Below, in pieces: positions 1 to 10,242 of a stretch of DNA of 64,000 nt. The DNA is from Kutzneria chonburiensis. GTDB taxonomy: Bacteria; Actinomycetota; Actinomycetes; Mycobacteriales; Pseudonocardiaceae. Location of the stretch: the NCBI RefSeq assembly GCF_028622115.1, contig NZ_CP097263.1:8246001-8310000 (forward strand). The letters run 5' to 3'. The stretch's first letter is position 1. Each line of letters begins with the position of its first letter. The position numbers and the translations under genes were made by a program. Under the pieces are notes generated by a model. The model saw nothing but the letters and a program-made list of their open reading frames with translations, was not told the DNA's origin and did no database searches.

Positions 1-1
1 A

Positions 2-121
2 CACGACGCGTTGGCGGGCAACGCGATCAGCGTCCAGGGCGTAGTCACCATGACGGCCTGGATCGTGGTGGCCGGGGCACTGGTCGCGCTCCGCTACCGG
101 CGGGACGCCGCCCGCGGCTGA
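2..121 (+). CDS. C-terminal end of a membrane protein (partial)
   Basis: The window opens inside a gene whose last 39 codons end at a TGA at 119-121. The visible tail holds one hydrophobic segment (VVTMTAWIVVAGALVALRYR) followed by a short basic cytoplasmic end, as expected for the last transmembrane helix of an integral membrane protein such as an ABC-2 type permease. The family cannot be assigned from this fragment; the frame is supported by high G/C at third positions. Confidence 0.55.
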   Translation, partial: HDALAGNAISVQGVVTMTAWIVVAGALVALRYRRDAARG

Positions 122-175
122 TCGGCGGTTCGTGGGCCAGAGGGGAGCCCGCGAGCCGCCGATCAGGGGCAGCGA

Positions 176-1117
176 TCAGGCGGAGCAGGTCCCGCTGCCC
201 GGGCAGCTACGCAGCAGTCGCACCACCGGGGGCGCCGTGATCCGCGACGGCGCCCTCTTCGCGCCATCCGGCCACTGGATGGACACCGCGATCGAGGACG
301 AGTTGTTGTCGTAGTCCTTCTCGATCAGCGTGCGATCCGGGTTCACCGTGTTGACCACGTCGTACACGCCGGAGCTCACCGACGTGAGGTCCAGCCACTG
401 GAAGTCCACGTTGTACCGGTAGTCGTCGCCGCTGCCGACCGAGATGCCCTCGCTGACGTCGGTGGCCTGCGGCTGCTCGTGCCCGCACATGTTGTAGATC
501 AGGAACTGGTGCAGCTTGGCCTCGGGCTGCTCGTCCTCGTGCACCCGGTGCTGCAACGACGCCTTGTCCGGCACGTCGTAGCGGTCGCCCAGGCAGAAGC
601 CGTTCTTGCGGTCCGACACCACCGTGCCGCCGCCCAGCGTGCGCAGCTGGAACCGTTCGAAATGCAGCAGGTGCCAGTGCATATGGGCCGGGGCCGGCTC
701 GTAGTAGGCGCTGGTGCCCGAGGACTTCTGGGCCGCGCCGAACGCGTCCGGGATCGGGCCGTGCACGCCGTTCTGGAATGCCTGGCGCACCGACATCGTC
801 GGGAACACCGTGCTGTCGCGGTGCGCGTAGAACAGCAGCGGGCCGTCGCCGATGTTCTCCTCCGCGGACGTGAACCGCAGCCGCACCGCCTTGATGTCAC
901 CGCCGGTGACGCACTGGGCGTTGGGCGCGTTGACGTCCGTGACCATGCAGACGTCCCAGTCCTTGCAGTCCATCGGGTCGCCGCGGTGTGAGCCCGCGCA
1001 GCCGACCGGCGCCTGGCGCAGGTCCGGCAGCAGCATCGGGGCCGCCGCCTCGGCCGGGGCCGTCGTCGCCATGAGCGCCAGAACTGCCGTCACCGCAAGG
1101 AACCGCGCAGTCGTCAT
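176..1117 (-). CDS. secreted lysyl oxidase-like copper protein
   Basis: A 313-residue protein with an N-terminal signal peptide (basic start, then an alanine-rich core ending near APAEAAAP). It contains the copper-site signature of the lysyl oxidase family (HMHWHLLHFERFQL, His-x-His pattern) and a C-terminal DYDNNSSS motif like the one seen in that family. Known members oxidise lysine amino groups to aldehydes on extracellular proteins; an exported role is inferred here. Four Cys pairs are possible. The start is placed at the ATG at 1117 because a TAGGTT -10 box ends 7 bases upstream; an upstream in-frame TTG would lie inside that box. Substrate unknown. It stands alone on the minus strand, divergent from a small unknown gene. 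Confidence 0.8.
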   Translation of the reverse strand: MTTARFLAVTAVLALMATTAPAEAAAPMLLPDLRQAPVGCAGSHRGDPMDCKDWDVCMVTDVNAPNAQCVTGGDIKAVRLRFTSAEENIGDGPLLFYAHRDSTVFPTMSVRQAFQNGVHGPIPDAFGAAQKSSGTSAYYEPAPAHMHWHLLHFERFQLRTLGGGTVVSDRKNGFCLGDRYDVPDKASLQHRVHEDEQPEAKLHQFLIYNMCGHEQPQATDVSEGISVGSGDDYRYNVDFQWLDLTSVSSGVYDVVNTVNPDRTLIEKDYDNNSSSIAVSIQWPDGAKRAPSRITAPPVVRLLRSCPGSGTCSA

Positions 1118-1124
1118 GCGCCCC

Positions 1125-1130
1125 AACCTA
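1125..1130 (-). promoter_or_regulatory. -10 box of the lysyl oxidase-like gene
   Basis: TAGGTT on the minus strand, 7 bases before the ATG at 1117 and with no Shine-Dalgarno between; consistent with a leaderless transcript. Confidence 0.5.
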
Positions 1131-1188
1131 GCCAGGGGGCCGCCGACTCGATCGGGTGATCTCCACTGTGACGGTGCGTGGATGCCCT

Positions 1189-1194
1189 TAACCT
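1189..1194 (+). promoter_or_regulatory. -10 box of the 84-residue gene
   Basis: TAACCT, 6 bases before the GTG at 1201; spacing fits a leaderless start. Confidence 0.35.
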
Positions 1195-1200
1195 CGGCGG

Positions 1201-1455
1201 GTGTCGACTGCTGCCACCGAACCCGTCACCGCCCCGCTTCCGTCCCTTCAGGACGCTCGCGTCGTCGCGGCGCCCGCGCTCCGTGAGGCCGCGCTCGTGC
1301 TGGACGCCATCGCCGCCGTCGTGTCCAAGGCCGACGCGGACACCGCCGCCCGCATCCGCCAGGTCGTCACCGACCTGGAAGCCGGCGACCGGATCGACCG
1401 CCCCTGCTGCGACAACCCCTGGAAGCCCACCCTAACCACCGCCCTCACCCCCTGA
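1201..1455 (+). CDS. small conserved-looking hypothetical protein, 84 aa
   Basis: An 84-residue soluble protein of unknown function. It is mostly alpha-helical in character (long Ala/Val/Asp stretches) and ends with a Cys-Cys-Asp-Asn-Pro-Trp patch (residues about 73-78) that could bind metal or form disulfides, but no family is recognised. The GTG start follows a TAACCT box at leaderless spacing. It is convergent with pmt and the two are separated by a long hairpin. Codon third positions are G/C-rich as in neighbouring genes, which favours it being real over the overlapping frames. Confidence 0.55.
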   Translation: MSTAATEPVTAPLPSLQDARVVAAPALREAALVLDAIAAVVSKADADTAARIRQVVTDLEAGDRIDRPCCDNPWKPTLTTALTP

Positions 1456-1463
1456 CCCCGAAC

Positions 1464-1515
1464 GCTTGGAAGGGGGCCTTCCTACACTCCGAGTGCAGGA
1501 AGGCCCCTTCCAAGC
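1464..1515. terminator. dispersed 25-bp hairpin, copy 1
   Basis: A near-perfect inverted repeat of 52 bases with arms starting GCTTGGAAGG and a CCG loop inside CACTCCGAGTG. One arm has five G where the other has four C. It lies between two convergent genes and 14 bases past the pmt stop codon, so it probably terminates transcription, although no T-run follows. The same element occurs at 56600 and 57673. Confidence 0.75.
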
Positions 1516-1529
1516 ATGAGGGGCGGGAA

Positions 1530-3119
1530 TTAGCGCCAGCTGGGGAGCCAGAGTTCGGCCTGCCACTGGGCGGCGCTGATGGGGTCGCCGTTGAGGATCG
1601 GCCACAGCCAGACGAAGTTGGCCACCACCAGGCCGGTGTAGATGGCGACGACGAGCAGGCCGGTGCCGCGGCGTTCCGCGCCGGCCCGGGCCCGGCCGAG
1701 GATGTCGCCGCAGGCCAACACCAGGCCCAGCACCAGGAACGGCGCCATCGGCGTGACGTAGAAGAAGAACATCTGCCGGTCGATGTTGACGAACCACGGC
1801 AGCAGACCGGCCATGTAGCCGACCATCACGGCGGCGTGGCGCCAGTCGAACTTGACGATGGCCCGCCACAGCGACCAGCCGATCATCGGGAAGGCCAGCC
1901 ACCACATCGCCGGCGTGCCGACCAGCATCTGCGCGCTCACGCACTCCGACGCGCCACAGCCGGCGGCCAGCGGGCTGGGCGACTGCTCGATGTAATAGAG
2001 CATCGGCCGCAGCCCCATCGGCCACGTCCACGGCTTCGACTCCCACGGATGTGTCCCGACACCGGGCGCGCCGGTGATCAGGTTGGCGTGGAAGTGCAGC
2101 ACGTTGCCCTCGTAGAAGAAGAACGACTGGAAGGCGTTGGGCAGCCAGCTGGACACGGCGACGGTGTTGCCGGCGGCGTTGCGGTCGACGCCGGTCTCGC
2201 TGCCGAACCAGGCCCACCAGGAGGCGAAGTACACCGCCACCGAGATCACCACGATGGCCCACAGCGCCGGCAGCACGTCACGGATGAACGCGCCGGCCCA
2301 CGGCCGTTCCACGCCGGCGGCCCGCCGCGCGGTCGCGTCCCAGATCACCGACAGCAGGCCGAAGGCGACGATGTAGTAGATGCCGTTCCACTTGACGCCG
2401 CAGGCCAGGCCGAGCGAGACGCCGCACGCGAAACGCCACCACCGGAACCCCAGCCGCGGGCCGAACTCGGAGGCGTTGACCCAGCCCTCGGACACCGCGA
2501 CGGCCAGCCGGTTCCGCACCACGTCCCGGTCGACCAGCAGGCAGCCGAAGGCCACGACCACGAACAGCGCGCCGAAGATGTCCAGCATGCCCAGCCGGGA
2601 CTGCACGTGGCTGACGCCGTCGCAGATCAGCAGCACGCCGGCCAGCGCGCCCAGCATGGTCGAGCGGGTCAGCCGCCGGCCGATCCGCACGATCAGCAGG
2701 ATGCAGATGGTGCCGGCGATGGCCGACGAGAACCGCCAGCCCCAGCCGTCGTAGCCGAACAGCCACTCGCCGATGGCGATCAGGTACTTGCCGACCGGCG
2801 GGTGCACCACCAGCTCGTAGCCGGGGTTGTCCTCGTAGCCGCCGTTGCGCAGCATCTGCCAGGCCTGCGGCACATAGTGCTTCTCGTCGAACACGGGCGT
2901 GCCGCGGTCGGTCGGCCAGCCCAGGTCCCAGAACCGGACGAGACCACCGATCAGGGTGACGGTGAGCGTGACGATCCACCCGCGGACGGTGTCCGTCGGT
3001 CGCCAGACGGCCAGGCGTTCCAGCGGCCCGGCGGTGGACGGCTGGGCCGCCGGCGGCAGCTCGCCGACGTCCACCACGCCGTCGGGCTCGGGGTCGGTCC
3101 GCTCCACGATCGTCGTCAC
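1530..3119 (-). CDS. pmt: dolichyl/polyprenyl-phosphate-mannose protein O-mannosyltransferase
   Basis: A 529-residue polytopic membrane enzyme of glycosyltransferase family 39. Family members transfer mannose from polyprenyl-phosphomannose to Ser/Thr of proteins as they are exported by Sec. The sequence has about ten hydrophobic segments and, in the first extracytoplasmic loop, the acidic pair in FDEKHYVPQ expected for catalysis, with RLGMLD in a later loop. It corresponds by sequence and position to M. tuberculosis Rv1002c. The GTG at 3119 is chosen because a TACGAT box lies 8 bases upstream; a longer ATG form at 3164 would overlap the divergent rsmI start. Likely substrates in this window are secreted proteins with Thr/Pro-rich regions. 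Confidence 0.9.
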   Translation of the reverse strand: MTTIVERTDPEPDGVVDVGELPPAAQPSTAGPLERLAVWRPTDTVRGWIVTLTVTLIGGLVRFWDLGWPTDRGTPVFDEKHYVPQAWQMLRNGGYEDNPGYELVVHPPVGKYLIAIGEWLFGYDGWGWRFSSAIAGTICILLIVRIGRRLTRSTMLGALAGVLLICDGVSHVQSRLGMLDIFGALFVVVAFGCLLVDRDVVRNRLAVAVSEGWVNASEFGPRLGFRWWRFACGVSLGLACGVKWNGIYYIVAFGLLSVIWDATARRAAGVERPWAGAFIRDVLPALWAIVVISVAVYFASWWAWFGSETGVDRNAAGNTVAVSSWLPNAFQSFFFYEGNVLHFHANLITGAPGVGTHPWESKPWTWPMGLRPMLYYIEQSPSPLAAGCGASECVSAQMLVGTPAMWWLAFPMIGWSLWRAIVKFDWRHAAVMVGYMAGLLPWFVNIDRQMFFFYVTPMAPFLVLGLVLACGDILGRARAGAERRGTGLLVVAIYTGLVVANFVWLWPILNGDPISAAQWQAELWLPSWR

Positions 3120-3127
3120 GGGGGTCG

Positions 3128-3137
3128 ATCGTAGGGT
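3128..3137. promoter_or_regulatory. overlapping divergent -10 boxes, pmt and rsmI
   Basis: On the minus strand TACGAT (3133-3128) precedes the pmt GTG at 3119 by 8 bases; on the plus strand TAGGGT (3132-3137) precedes the rsmI GTG at 3145 by 7 bases. The boxes share two bases, so the two start sites are only 25 bases apart and polymerase cannot occupy both at once. Confidence 0.45.
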
Positions 3138-3144
3138 GAGTGGC

Positions 3145-3998
3145 GTGAATACCGTATCGGGCACCGGTCAGCTGCTGGTGGCGGCGACGCCGCTGGGCAA
3201 TCTCGGCGACGCCACCCGGCGACTGGTGGATGCCCTGGCCACGGCCGATCTGGTGGCGGCGGAGGACACCCGCAAACTGCGGTCGCTGGCGTCCGGTCTC
3301 GGCGTCACACCGGCCGGGAAAATCGTCAGCTTCTACGACGCGGTCGAGCAGGCCCGGCTGCCCGGACTGGTCAAGGCGGTCGCTTCCGGACAAACGGTGC
3401 TGCTGGTGACCGACGCCGGTATGCCCAGCGTGTCCGACCCCGGCTACCGCCTGGTCGCGGCGTGCGTGGCCGAGGATCTGCCGATCACCTGCCTGCCCGG
3501 CCCGTCGGCGCCGGTCACCGCGCTGGCCCTGTCCGGGGTGCCGGTCGACCGGTTCTGCTTCGACGGCTTCCCGCCGCGCAAGCCGGGGAGCGCCGCAAGT
3601 GGCTGGCCACGCTGGCCACCGAGACCCGGGCCTGCGTCTTCTTCGAATCACCGCATCGGGTGGCCGCGACCCTGGCCGACGCCGTCGAGGTGCTGGGCGG
3701 CGAGCGTCGCGGCGCGGTCTGCCGGCAGCTGACCAAGTCCGACGAGCAGGTCGTGCGGGGCACGCTGGCCGAGCTGGCTGAGTGGGCCGCCGGCGGTGTG
3801 GGTGGCGAGGTCACGGTGGTGTTCGCCGGGGCCGAGCCGGCCGTCGTGGACGTCACGGACGTGGCCGGCCTGGTCCCGGCGGTGCAGGAGCGGGTGGCCG
3901 CTGGACAACGCCTCAAAGATGTGGTTGCCGAGGTCGCGGCCGGTGCCGGCGTCAGCAAGAAGGCGCTGTACGACAGCGTGGTAGCGGCCAAGAAGTAA
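3145..3998 (+). pseudogene. rsmI: 16S rRNA (cytidine-1402) 2'-O-methyltransferase, frameshifted
   Basis: RsmI methylates the ribose of C1402 in the 16S rRNA decoding centre using SAM. The first 147 codons (ATPLGNLGD, AEDTRKLRSL, TDAGMPSVSDPGYRLV, LPGPSA motifs) are in one frame and the rest (RRKWLATLATE, FFESPHR, LTKSDEQV) in the next. The switch falls at the G-run 3585-3588, where homologous proteins read PRKPGERRKW. One missing G explains it: adding one base makes the length divisible by three and gives 284 residues, normal for the family. Without correction the product stops at 3732 after 195 residues. It could be a true mutation or a consensus error. Order next to pmt and before metG matches mycobacteria. 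Confidence 0.85.
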
Positions 3999-3999
3999 T

Positions 4000-4022
4000 G
4001 GGTGTACGTACACCCGTACCCT
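4000..4022 (+). promoter_or_regulatory. palindrome and -10 box of metG
   Basis: A perfect 16-base palindrome, GGGTGTACGTACACCC, occupies 4000-4015 directly after the rsmI stop. A TACCCT -10 box (4017-4022) follows, 7 bases before the metG ATG, so the metG message is probably leaderless. The palindrome covers the -35/spacer area and could be an operator. Confidence 0.5.
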
Positions 4023-4029
4023 TTGTCGC

Positions 4030-5823
4030 ATGAGTGCCTCCGTGCTGACGGCGGTGGCCTGGCCCTACGCCAACGGCCCCCGTCACATCGGCCATGTCTC
4101 CGGTATCGGTGTCCCCTCCGACCTGTTCGCCCGCTACATGCGAATGTCGGGTCACGACGTGCTCATGGTCTCCGGCAGCGACGAGCACGGCACGCCGATC
4201 CTGGTGCAGGCCGACAAGGAGGGACTGACGCCGCAGCAGACTGCGGACAAGTACCACCGCGTCGTCGCGGAGGACATGCGCGCCCTCGGCGTCACCTACG
4301 ACCTGTACACGCGCACCACCACGCGCAACCACTACGACGTGGTGCAGCAGATCTTCCTCGCGCTCAACGACAACGGCTACATCCTGCCCAAGACCACGAC
4401 CGGCGCGGTCAGCCCGTCCACCGGCCGCACCCTGCCCGACCGCTACATCGAGGGCACCTGCCCGATCTGCGGCTACGACGGGGCGCGCGGCGACCAGTGC
4501 GACAACTGCGGCAACCAGCTCGACGCCGCCGACCTGATCAACCCCAAGTCGCGGATCAACGGCGAGACGCCCAAGTTCGTCGAGACCGAGCACCTGTTCC
4601 TCGACCTGCCGGCGTTCACCCGGACGCTGGGCGAGTGGCTGGCGTCCAAGACCGACTGGCGGCCCAACGTCGTCAACTTCACCAAGAACCTGGTCGACGA
4701 CATGCGGCCGCGGGCCATCACCCGCGACCTGGACTGGGGCGTGCCGATCCCGCTCGACGGCTGGCGCGACCAGGGCCTCAAGCGGTTCTACGTGTGGTTC
4801 GACGCGGTCATCGGCTACTTCTCGGCCAGCGTGGAGTGGGCCCGGCGCAGCGGCGACCCGGACGCGTGGAAGCGCTTCTGGACCGACCCCGAGACGCCGA
4901 TCGTGCACTTCATGGGCAAGGACAACATCACCTTCCACGCCCAGATCTGGCCGGCGCTGCTGATGGGCCACAACGGGGCCGGCGACAAGGGCGGCAAGCC
5001 CGGGCCGTACGGCACCCTCAACCTGCCGACCGAGATCGCCTCCAGCGAGTTCCTCACCATGAGCGGCTCCAAGTTCTCCACCTCCCGGGGCCGGGTCATC
5101 TACGTGCGGGACTTCCTGGCCGAGTTCGGCCCGGACGCGCTGCGCTACTTCATCTCGGCCGCCGGGCCCGAGACCCAGGACGTGGACTTCACCTGGGAGG
5201 AGTTCGTCCGGCGGATCAACTTCGAGCTGGCCAACGAGTGGGGCAACCTGGTCAACCGGTCGGTCTCGATGGCGCACAAGAACGTCGGGGCCGTGCCGGC
5301 GCCGACCGCGCCGACCCAGGCCGACGAGGACCTGAAGGCGCTGTCCAGGGCCGCGTTCGACACCGTGGGCACGCACCTGCGGCACTCCCGGTTCCGCGCC
5401 GGCATCGGCGAGGCGATGCGGGTGGTGTCGGCGGCCAACAAGTACCTGTCCGACCAGGAGCCGTGGAAGCTCAAGGACGACCCGGCCCGCCGGGACACGG
5501 TGCTGCACACCGCGTTGCAGGTGGTCAAGGACGCCAACACGCTGCTGACGCCGTTCCTGCCGCACTCGGCGCAGAAGATCCACGAGCTGCTCGGCGGCAC
5601 CGGGCTGTGGGCCTCGCAGCCGGAGATGCGCGAGGTCACCGACCTGGACGACCCGTCACGCGAGTACCCGGTGCTGACCGGTGACTACACGGCCGAGCAG
5701 GCCAAGTGGGAGTCGACGCCGATCGAGGTCGGCGTGCCGCTGAGCAAGCCGACGCCGCTGTTCGCCAAGCTCGACCCGGAGCTGGGCGAGACCGGTCCGG
5801 AGTGGGCACCAGTCGAGAAGTGA
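4030..5823 (+). CDS. metG: methionyl-tRNA synthetase
   Basis: A 597-residue class I aminoacyl-tRNA synthetase that charges tRNA-Met with methionine in the cytoplasm. The HIGH motif is at about residue 19 (PRHIGHVSG) and the KMSKS-equivalent reads KFSTSRG near residue 348. A zinc knuckle with Cys144, Cys147, Cys157 and Cys160 is visible. The anticodon-binding helical domain follows, and there is no C-terminal EMAP/Trbp111-like extension. The ATG is the only plausible start and is at leaderless spacing from a TACCCT box. The last base of its final sense codon begins the GTG of tatD, giving a GTGA overlap. Confidence 0.97.
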   Translation: MSASVLTAVAWPYANGPRHIGHVSGIGVPSDLFARYMRMSGHDVLMVSGSDEHGTPILVQADKEGLTPQQTADKYHRVVAEDMRALGVTYDLYTRTTTRNHYDVVQQIFLALNDNGYILPKTTTGAVSPSTGRTLPDRYIEGTCPICGYDGARGDQCDNCGNQLDAADLINPKSRINGETPKFVETEHLFLDLPAFTRTLGEWLASKTDWRPNVVNFTKNLVDDMRPRAITRDLDWGVPIPLDGWRDQGLKRFYVWFDAVIGYFSASVEWARRSGDPDAWKRFWTDPETPIVHFMGKDNITFHAQIWPALLMGHNGAGDKGGKPGPYGTLNLPTEIASSEFLTMSGSKFSTSRGRVIYVRDFLAEFGPDALRYFISAAGPETQDVDFTWEEFVRRINFELANEWGNLVNRSVSMAHKNVGAVPAPTAPTQADEDLKALSRAAFDTVGTHLRHSRFRAGIGEAMRVVSAANKYLSDQEPWKLKDDPARRDTVLHTALQVVKDANTLLTPFLPHSAQKIHELLGGTGLWASQPEMREVTDLDDPSREYPVLTGDYTAEQAKWESTPIEVGVPLSKPTPLFAKLDPELGETGPEWAPVEK

Positions 5824-6644
5824 CTCCTCGCAGGGGTGAGCGGCCGCCGATACCGGAGCGTCTTCCGGTGTCGGCGGTCGACGCCCACACCCATCTGGAA
5901 GCCTGTGGCGCCAAGGATTCCGCCGATGTCCGGTCCATGATGGACCGGGCCGAGTCGGCCGGCATCGGGCACGTGATCACGGTCGCCGACGACATGGCGG
6001 CCGCCCGCTGGGCCGTGGAAGCGTCCACCTGGGACGATCGCGTTTTCGCCGCCGTGGCGCTGCATCCTACGCGTACCAAGGACTTCGGTGAGTCCGAACG
6101 GGACGAACTGGCCGCGCTGGCCGCGCACCCGCGGGTGGTGGCGATCGGCGAGACCGGTCTCGACTACTACTGGGACTACGCCCCGCATGACGCCCAGCAG
6201 GACGCTTTCCGTTGGCACATAGAGCTTTCCAAGCGCCTGGGCAAGCCGCTGATGATCCACGACCGTGATGCGCACGAGGACGTGCTGCGCATTCTGGACG
6301 AGGAGGGCGCGCCGGACAGCGTGGTGTTCCACAGCTTTTCCGGCGATGTGGACATGGCGCGACGCTGCGTGGCCGCCGGTTACGTGCTGTCGTTCTCGGG
6401 CACGGTCACGTTCCGCAACGCGGAACCGTTGCGGGACGCGGCAATGGTTGTCCCGCTGCAACAGTTGCTTGTGGAGACGGACGCGCCTTTCCTGACGCCC
6501 CACCCGTTCCGGGGTCGCCCGAACGAGCCGTACTGCGCCGCGTACACGCTCCGTGCACTCGCTGATCTACGGGGAGTACAGGTCGGTGAGCTGGCAACAA
6601 TTGTCACCGCAACGGTGAACCGAGTCTTCGGCCTGGGCGTATGA
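5820..6644 (+). CDS. tatD: TatD family metal-dependent hydrolase/DNase
   Basis: A 274-residue TIM-barrel hydrolase of the TatD family; members are Mg-dependent 3'-5' exonucleases or related phosphoesterases. The metal ligands are visible in order: DAHTHLE near the N-terminus, GETGLDYYW, the IHDRDAHED segment, FHSFSGD and ETDAPFLTP. The GTG at 5820 overlaps the metG stop codon, so translation is probably coupled to metG. Upstream in-frame starts would overlap metG substantially and are not favoured. Gene order metG-tatD-rpfB-ksgA is conserved in actinobacteria. Confidence 0.93.
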   Translation: MTPRRGERPPIPERLPVSAVDAHTHLEACGAKDSADVRSMMDRAESAGIGHVITVADDMAAARWAVEASTWDDRVFAAVALHPTRTKDFGESERDELAALAAHPRVVAIGETGLDYYWDYAPHDAQQDAFRWHIELSKRLGKPLMIHDRDAHEDVLRILDEEGAPDSVVFHSFSGDVDMARRCVAAGYVLSFSGTVTFRNAEPLRDAAMVVPLQQLLVETDAPFLTPHPFRGRPNEPYCAAYTLRALADLRGVQVGELATIVTATVNRVFGLGV

Positions 6645-8555
<1,911 letters not shown>

Positions 8556-8558
8556 GCC

Positions 8559-8564
8559 TAGAAT
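8559..8564 (+). promoter_or_regulatory. -10 box of ksgA
   Basis: TAGAAT, 8 bases before the GTG at 8573 and starting 4 bases after the rpfB stop. No Shine-Dalgarno is present, so a leaderless ksgA message is likely. Confidence 0.5.
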
Positions 8565-8572
8565 CTCTCTCC

Positions 8573-9415
8573 GTGCCCGAACTGCTGGGACCCGTCGAGG
8601 TCCGTGCCCTTGCCAAGGAGTTGGACGTCCGTCCGACCAAGAAGCTGGGCCAGAACTTCGTGCACGACACCAACACCGTTCGGCGCATCGTCACTGCCTC
8701 CGGTGTCACCGGCGATGACGTGGCGTTGGAGGTCGGTCCCGGCCTCGGGTCGTTGACCCTGGCGCTGCTGCCGGTGTGCAAGGCCGTCGTCGCCGTCGAG
8801 ATCGACCCCGTGTTGGCGGCGAGGCTCCCCGCCACCGCCGCCGAGTTCGCGCCGTCCTTCGCGTCTCGGCTTTCGGTCGTCGGTGCCGATGCCATGCGGG
8901 TCACCGCTGACCAGCTCGGTGCCGCGCCTACCGCTTTGGTCGCCAACCTGCCGTACAACGTCTCGGTGCCCATCGTGCTGCACCTGCTCGCCGAGCTGCC
9001 GTCATTGCAGACCGGGCTCGTCATGGTCCAGTCCGAGGTCGCCGACCGCATGGCCGCCGGTCCCGGCAGCCGGGTCTACGGGGTGCCCAGCGTCAAGCTC
9101 GCCTGGTACGCCGACGCTCGGCGTGCCGGTCCCGTGCCGCGGTCCGTCTTCTGGCCCGTGCCCAACGTGGACTCGGCGCTCGTCGCCTTCACTCGGCGTG
9201 AGTCCCCGTCCACGGTTTCCCGCGAGGCCCTCTTCGCCCTCGTCGACGCCGCCTTTGCTCAACGCCGCAAGACGCTTCGGGCCGCCCTCGCCACCTGGGC
9301 CGGTTCCCCCGACCGCGCCGGTCAGCTCCTCACCGCCGCCGGCGTCGACCCTTCGTCCCGTGGCGAGCAGTTGGGCATCGCCGACTTCGTCCGCATCGCC
9401 GAAGCCGCCCAGTAG
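8573..9415 (+). CDS. rsmA: 16S rRNA (adenine-1518/1519) dimethyltransferase
   Basis: KsgA/RsmA dimethylates two adjacent adenines in the 3' hairpin of 16S rRNA during 30S assembly, using SAM. This 280-residue protein has LGQNFVHD at the N-terminus, the SAM-binding motif [10 protein letters not shown], the acidic residue in VAVEIDP and the catalytic NLPYNVS motif. The start is the GTG at 8573, preceded by TAGAAT at leaderless spacing; longer frames run into rpfB. It sits between rpfB and, after an insertion, ispE, as in mycobacteria. The GNAT gene starts 2 bases after its stop and is probably translated from the same message. Loss confers kasugamycin resistance in other bacteria. Confidence 0.95.
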   Translation: MPELLGPVEVRALAKELDVRPTKKLGQNFVHDTNTVRRIVTASGVTGDDVALEVGPGLGSLTLALLPVCKAVVAVEIDPVLAARLPATAAEFAPSFASRLSVVGADAMRVTADQLGAAPTALVANLPYNVSVPIVLHLLAELPSLQTGLVMVQSEVADRMAAGPGSRVYGVPSVKLAWYADARRAGPVPRSVFWPVPNVDSALVAFTRRESPSTVSREALFALVDAAFAQRRKTLRAALATWAGSPDRAGQLLTAAGVDPSSRGEQLGIADFVRIAEAAQ

Positions 9416-9417
9416 CC

Positions 9418-9906
9418 ATGTTGGTGCCGCTCCAGGCCGGTTATGCCCCGGCCGTCCTCGCCTTCGAGCTCGCCAACCGCACCTACTTCGCCGCCTCCAT
9501 CTCCGACCGCGGCGACGACTACTTCGCCCAGTTCACCGCCCGATACGACGCCCTGCTCGCCGATCAGGCCACCGGCCTCTGCGCCTTCTACCTCGTCGTC
9601 GAGGACGACTCCGTGCTGGGCCGCTTCAACCTCGACCGTTTCTCTGGCGGCACCGCCGACCTCGGCTACCGCGTCGCCCAGTCCGCCGCCGGCCGCGGCC
9701 TCGCCACCCGCACCGTGCGGGACCTGTGCGTGCTGGCCGCCTCGCGGCACCGCCTCCACACCCTCCGCGCCGCCGCCTCCCACCAGAACGTCGCTTCGCG
9801 GCGGGTCCTGCTCAAGAGCGGCTTCGCCGAGACCGGTCCGGCCGACCCCGCCGAGCTCGGTGGCAAACAGGGCACCTGGTACCAGCGCGACCTGCTCGAC
9901 GGATAA
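9418..9906 (+). CDS. GNAT family N-acetyltransferase (RimJ/RimL-like)
   Basis: A 162-residue acetyl-CoA-dependent acetyltransferase of the GNAT superfamily. The acetyl-CoA loop is recognisable in AAGRGLATRTVRDL (about residues 90-103), and the C-terminal part (HQNVASRRVLLKSGFAETG) is typical of the RimJ/RimL-like group, which acetylates protein N-termini or small amines. The substrate is not evident. The ATG lies 2 bases after the ksgA stop, so it is probably an operon partner. A 7-bp hairpin follows at 9944-9964. Confidence 0.85.
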   Translation: MLVPLQAGYAPAVLAFELANRTYFAASISDRGDDYFAQFTARYDALLADQATGLCAFYLVVEDDSVLGRFNLDRFSGGTADLGYRVAQSAAGRGLATRTVRDLCVLAASRHRLHTLRAAASHQNVASRRVLLKSGFAETGPADPAELGGKQGTWYQRDLLDG

Positions 9907-9943
9907 CTCTGGGTGCCGATGAAGTCGCTGTCCGATATGTCGG

Positions 9944-9964
9944 TGGCCGAGTAATCTTCGGCCA
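9944..9964 (+). terminator. hairpin after the GNAT gene
   Basis: TGGCCGA and TCGGCCA arms enclose a 7-base loop, 37 bases after the stop codon. Only a short T-poor tail follows, so termination is probable but not certain. Confidence 0.4.
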
Positions 9965-10009
9965 TTGGTGTGACTTACCGAACGATCCATGGTTCTTTGC
10001 AGGCACGGC

Positions 10010-10039
10010 TTGATTTTCCACATACCGGTCAGGTGTACT
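10010..10039 (+). promoter_or_regulatory. putative promoter of the metNIQ leader
   Basis: TTGATT (10010-10015), an 18-base spacer and TGTACT (10034-10039) place a start near 10046, just before the riboswitch. The -10 is a weak match. Confidence 0.3.
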
Positions 10040-10048
10040 GCTACTTGC

Positions 10049-10135
10049 ATCCATCCCGAGCGGCCGAGAGACCTGGATCGACGAAGCCGCAGCAACCACC
10101 CCACCCGGGGCAGGTGCTACAGCCAGGACCGATGG
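10049..10135 (+). ncRNA. SAM riboswitch (S-box, SAM-I class)
   Basis: The conserved S-box blocks occur in the right order: CGAGCGGCCGAGAGACC, GGATCGACGAAGCC, GCAGCAACC, then GGTGCTACAGCC. The outer P1 helix pairs CCATC (10051-10055) with GATGG (10131-10135). This aptamer binds S-adenosylmethionine and shuts off methionine supply genes when SAM is high. The 3' strand of P1 overlaps the GGAGG ribosome site (10134-10138) of the downstream leader peptide, so SAM binding should hide that site. The gene controlled, a MetNIQ methionine importer, fits exactly. Confidence 0.9.
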
Positions 10136-10143
10136 AGGACGTC

Positions 10144-10242
10144 ATGGACCTCGTACGAGTGTGCGCAGCGCTGCTGCTCACTCGCCGTCGAGTGGTCGAT
10201 CAGTGCCGTCGCACCGCGACGGGCTGTCGGGCCGGCCGGTAA
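10144..10242 (+). CDS. Cys-containing leader peptide, 32 aa
   Basis: A 32-residue ORF with a strong ribosome site (GGAGG, 5 bases before the ATG) lying between the SAM riboswitch and metN. Its start, MDLVRVCAALLL, resembles the short actinobacterial leader peptides (pattern VDLxRVxSALC) found before sulfur and cysteine metabolism genes; the rest is Arg-rich with two more Cys. Ribosome progress through its Cys codons could report cysteinyl-tRNA supply, as proposed for that family. Its ribosome site is within reach of the riboswitch P1 stem. Function as attenuator is inferred, not shown. Confidence 0.6.
   Translation: MDLVRVCAALLLTRRRVVDQCRRTATGCRAGR

Noticed and set aside
1836-3134. A 432-codon open frame antisense to pmt
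   Set aside because: Composition (His/Arg/Gln-rich) and lack of motifs mark it as a shadow of the pmt gene.
3583-3592. Programmed -1 frameshift in rsmI
   Set aside because: CCGGGGA is not a heptamer of the X-XXY-YYZ kind and no downstream structure is evident; a lost base is simpler.
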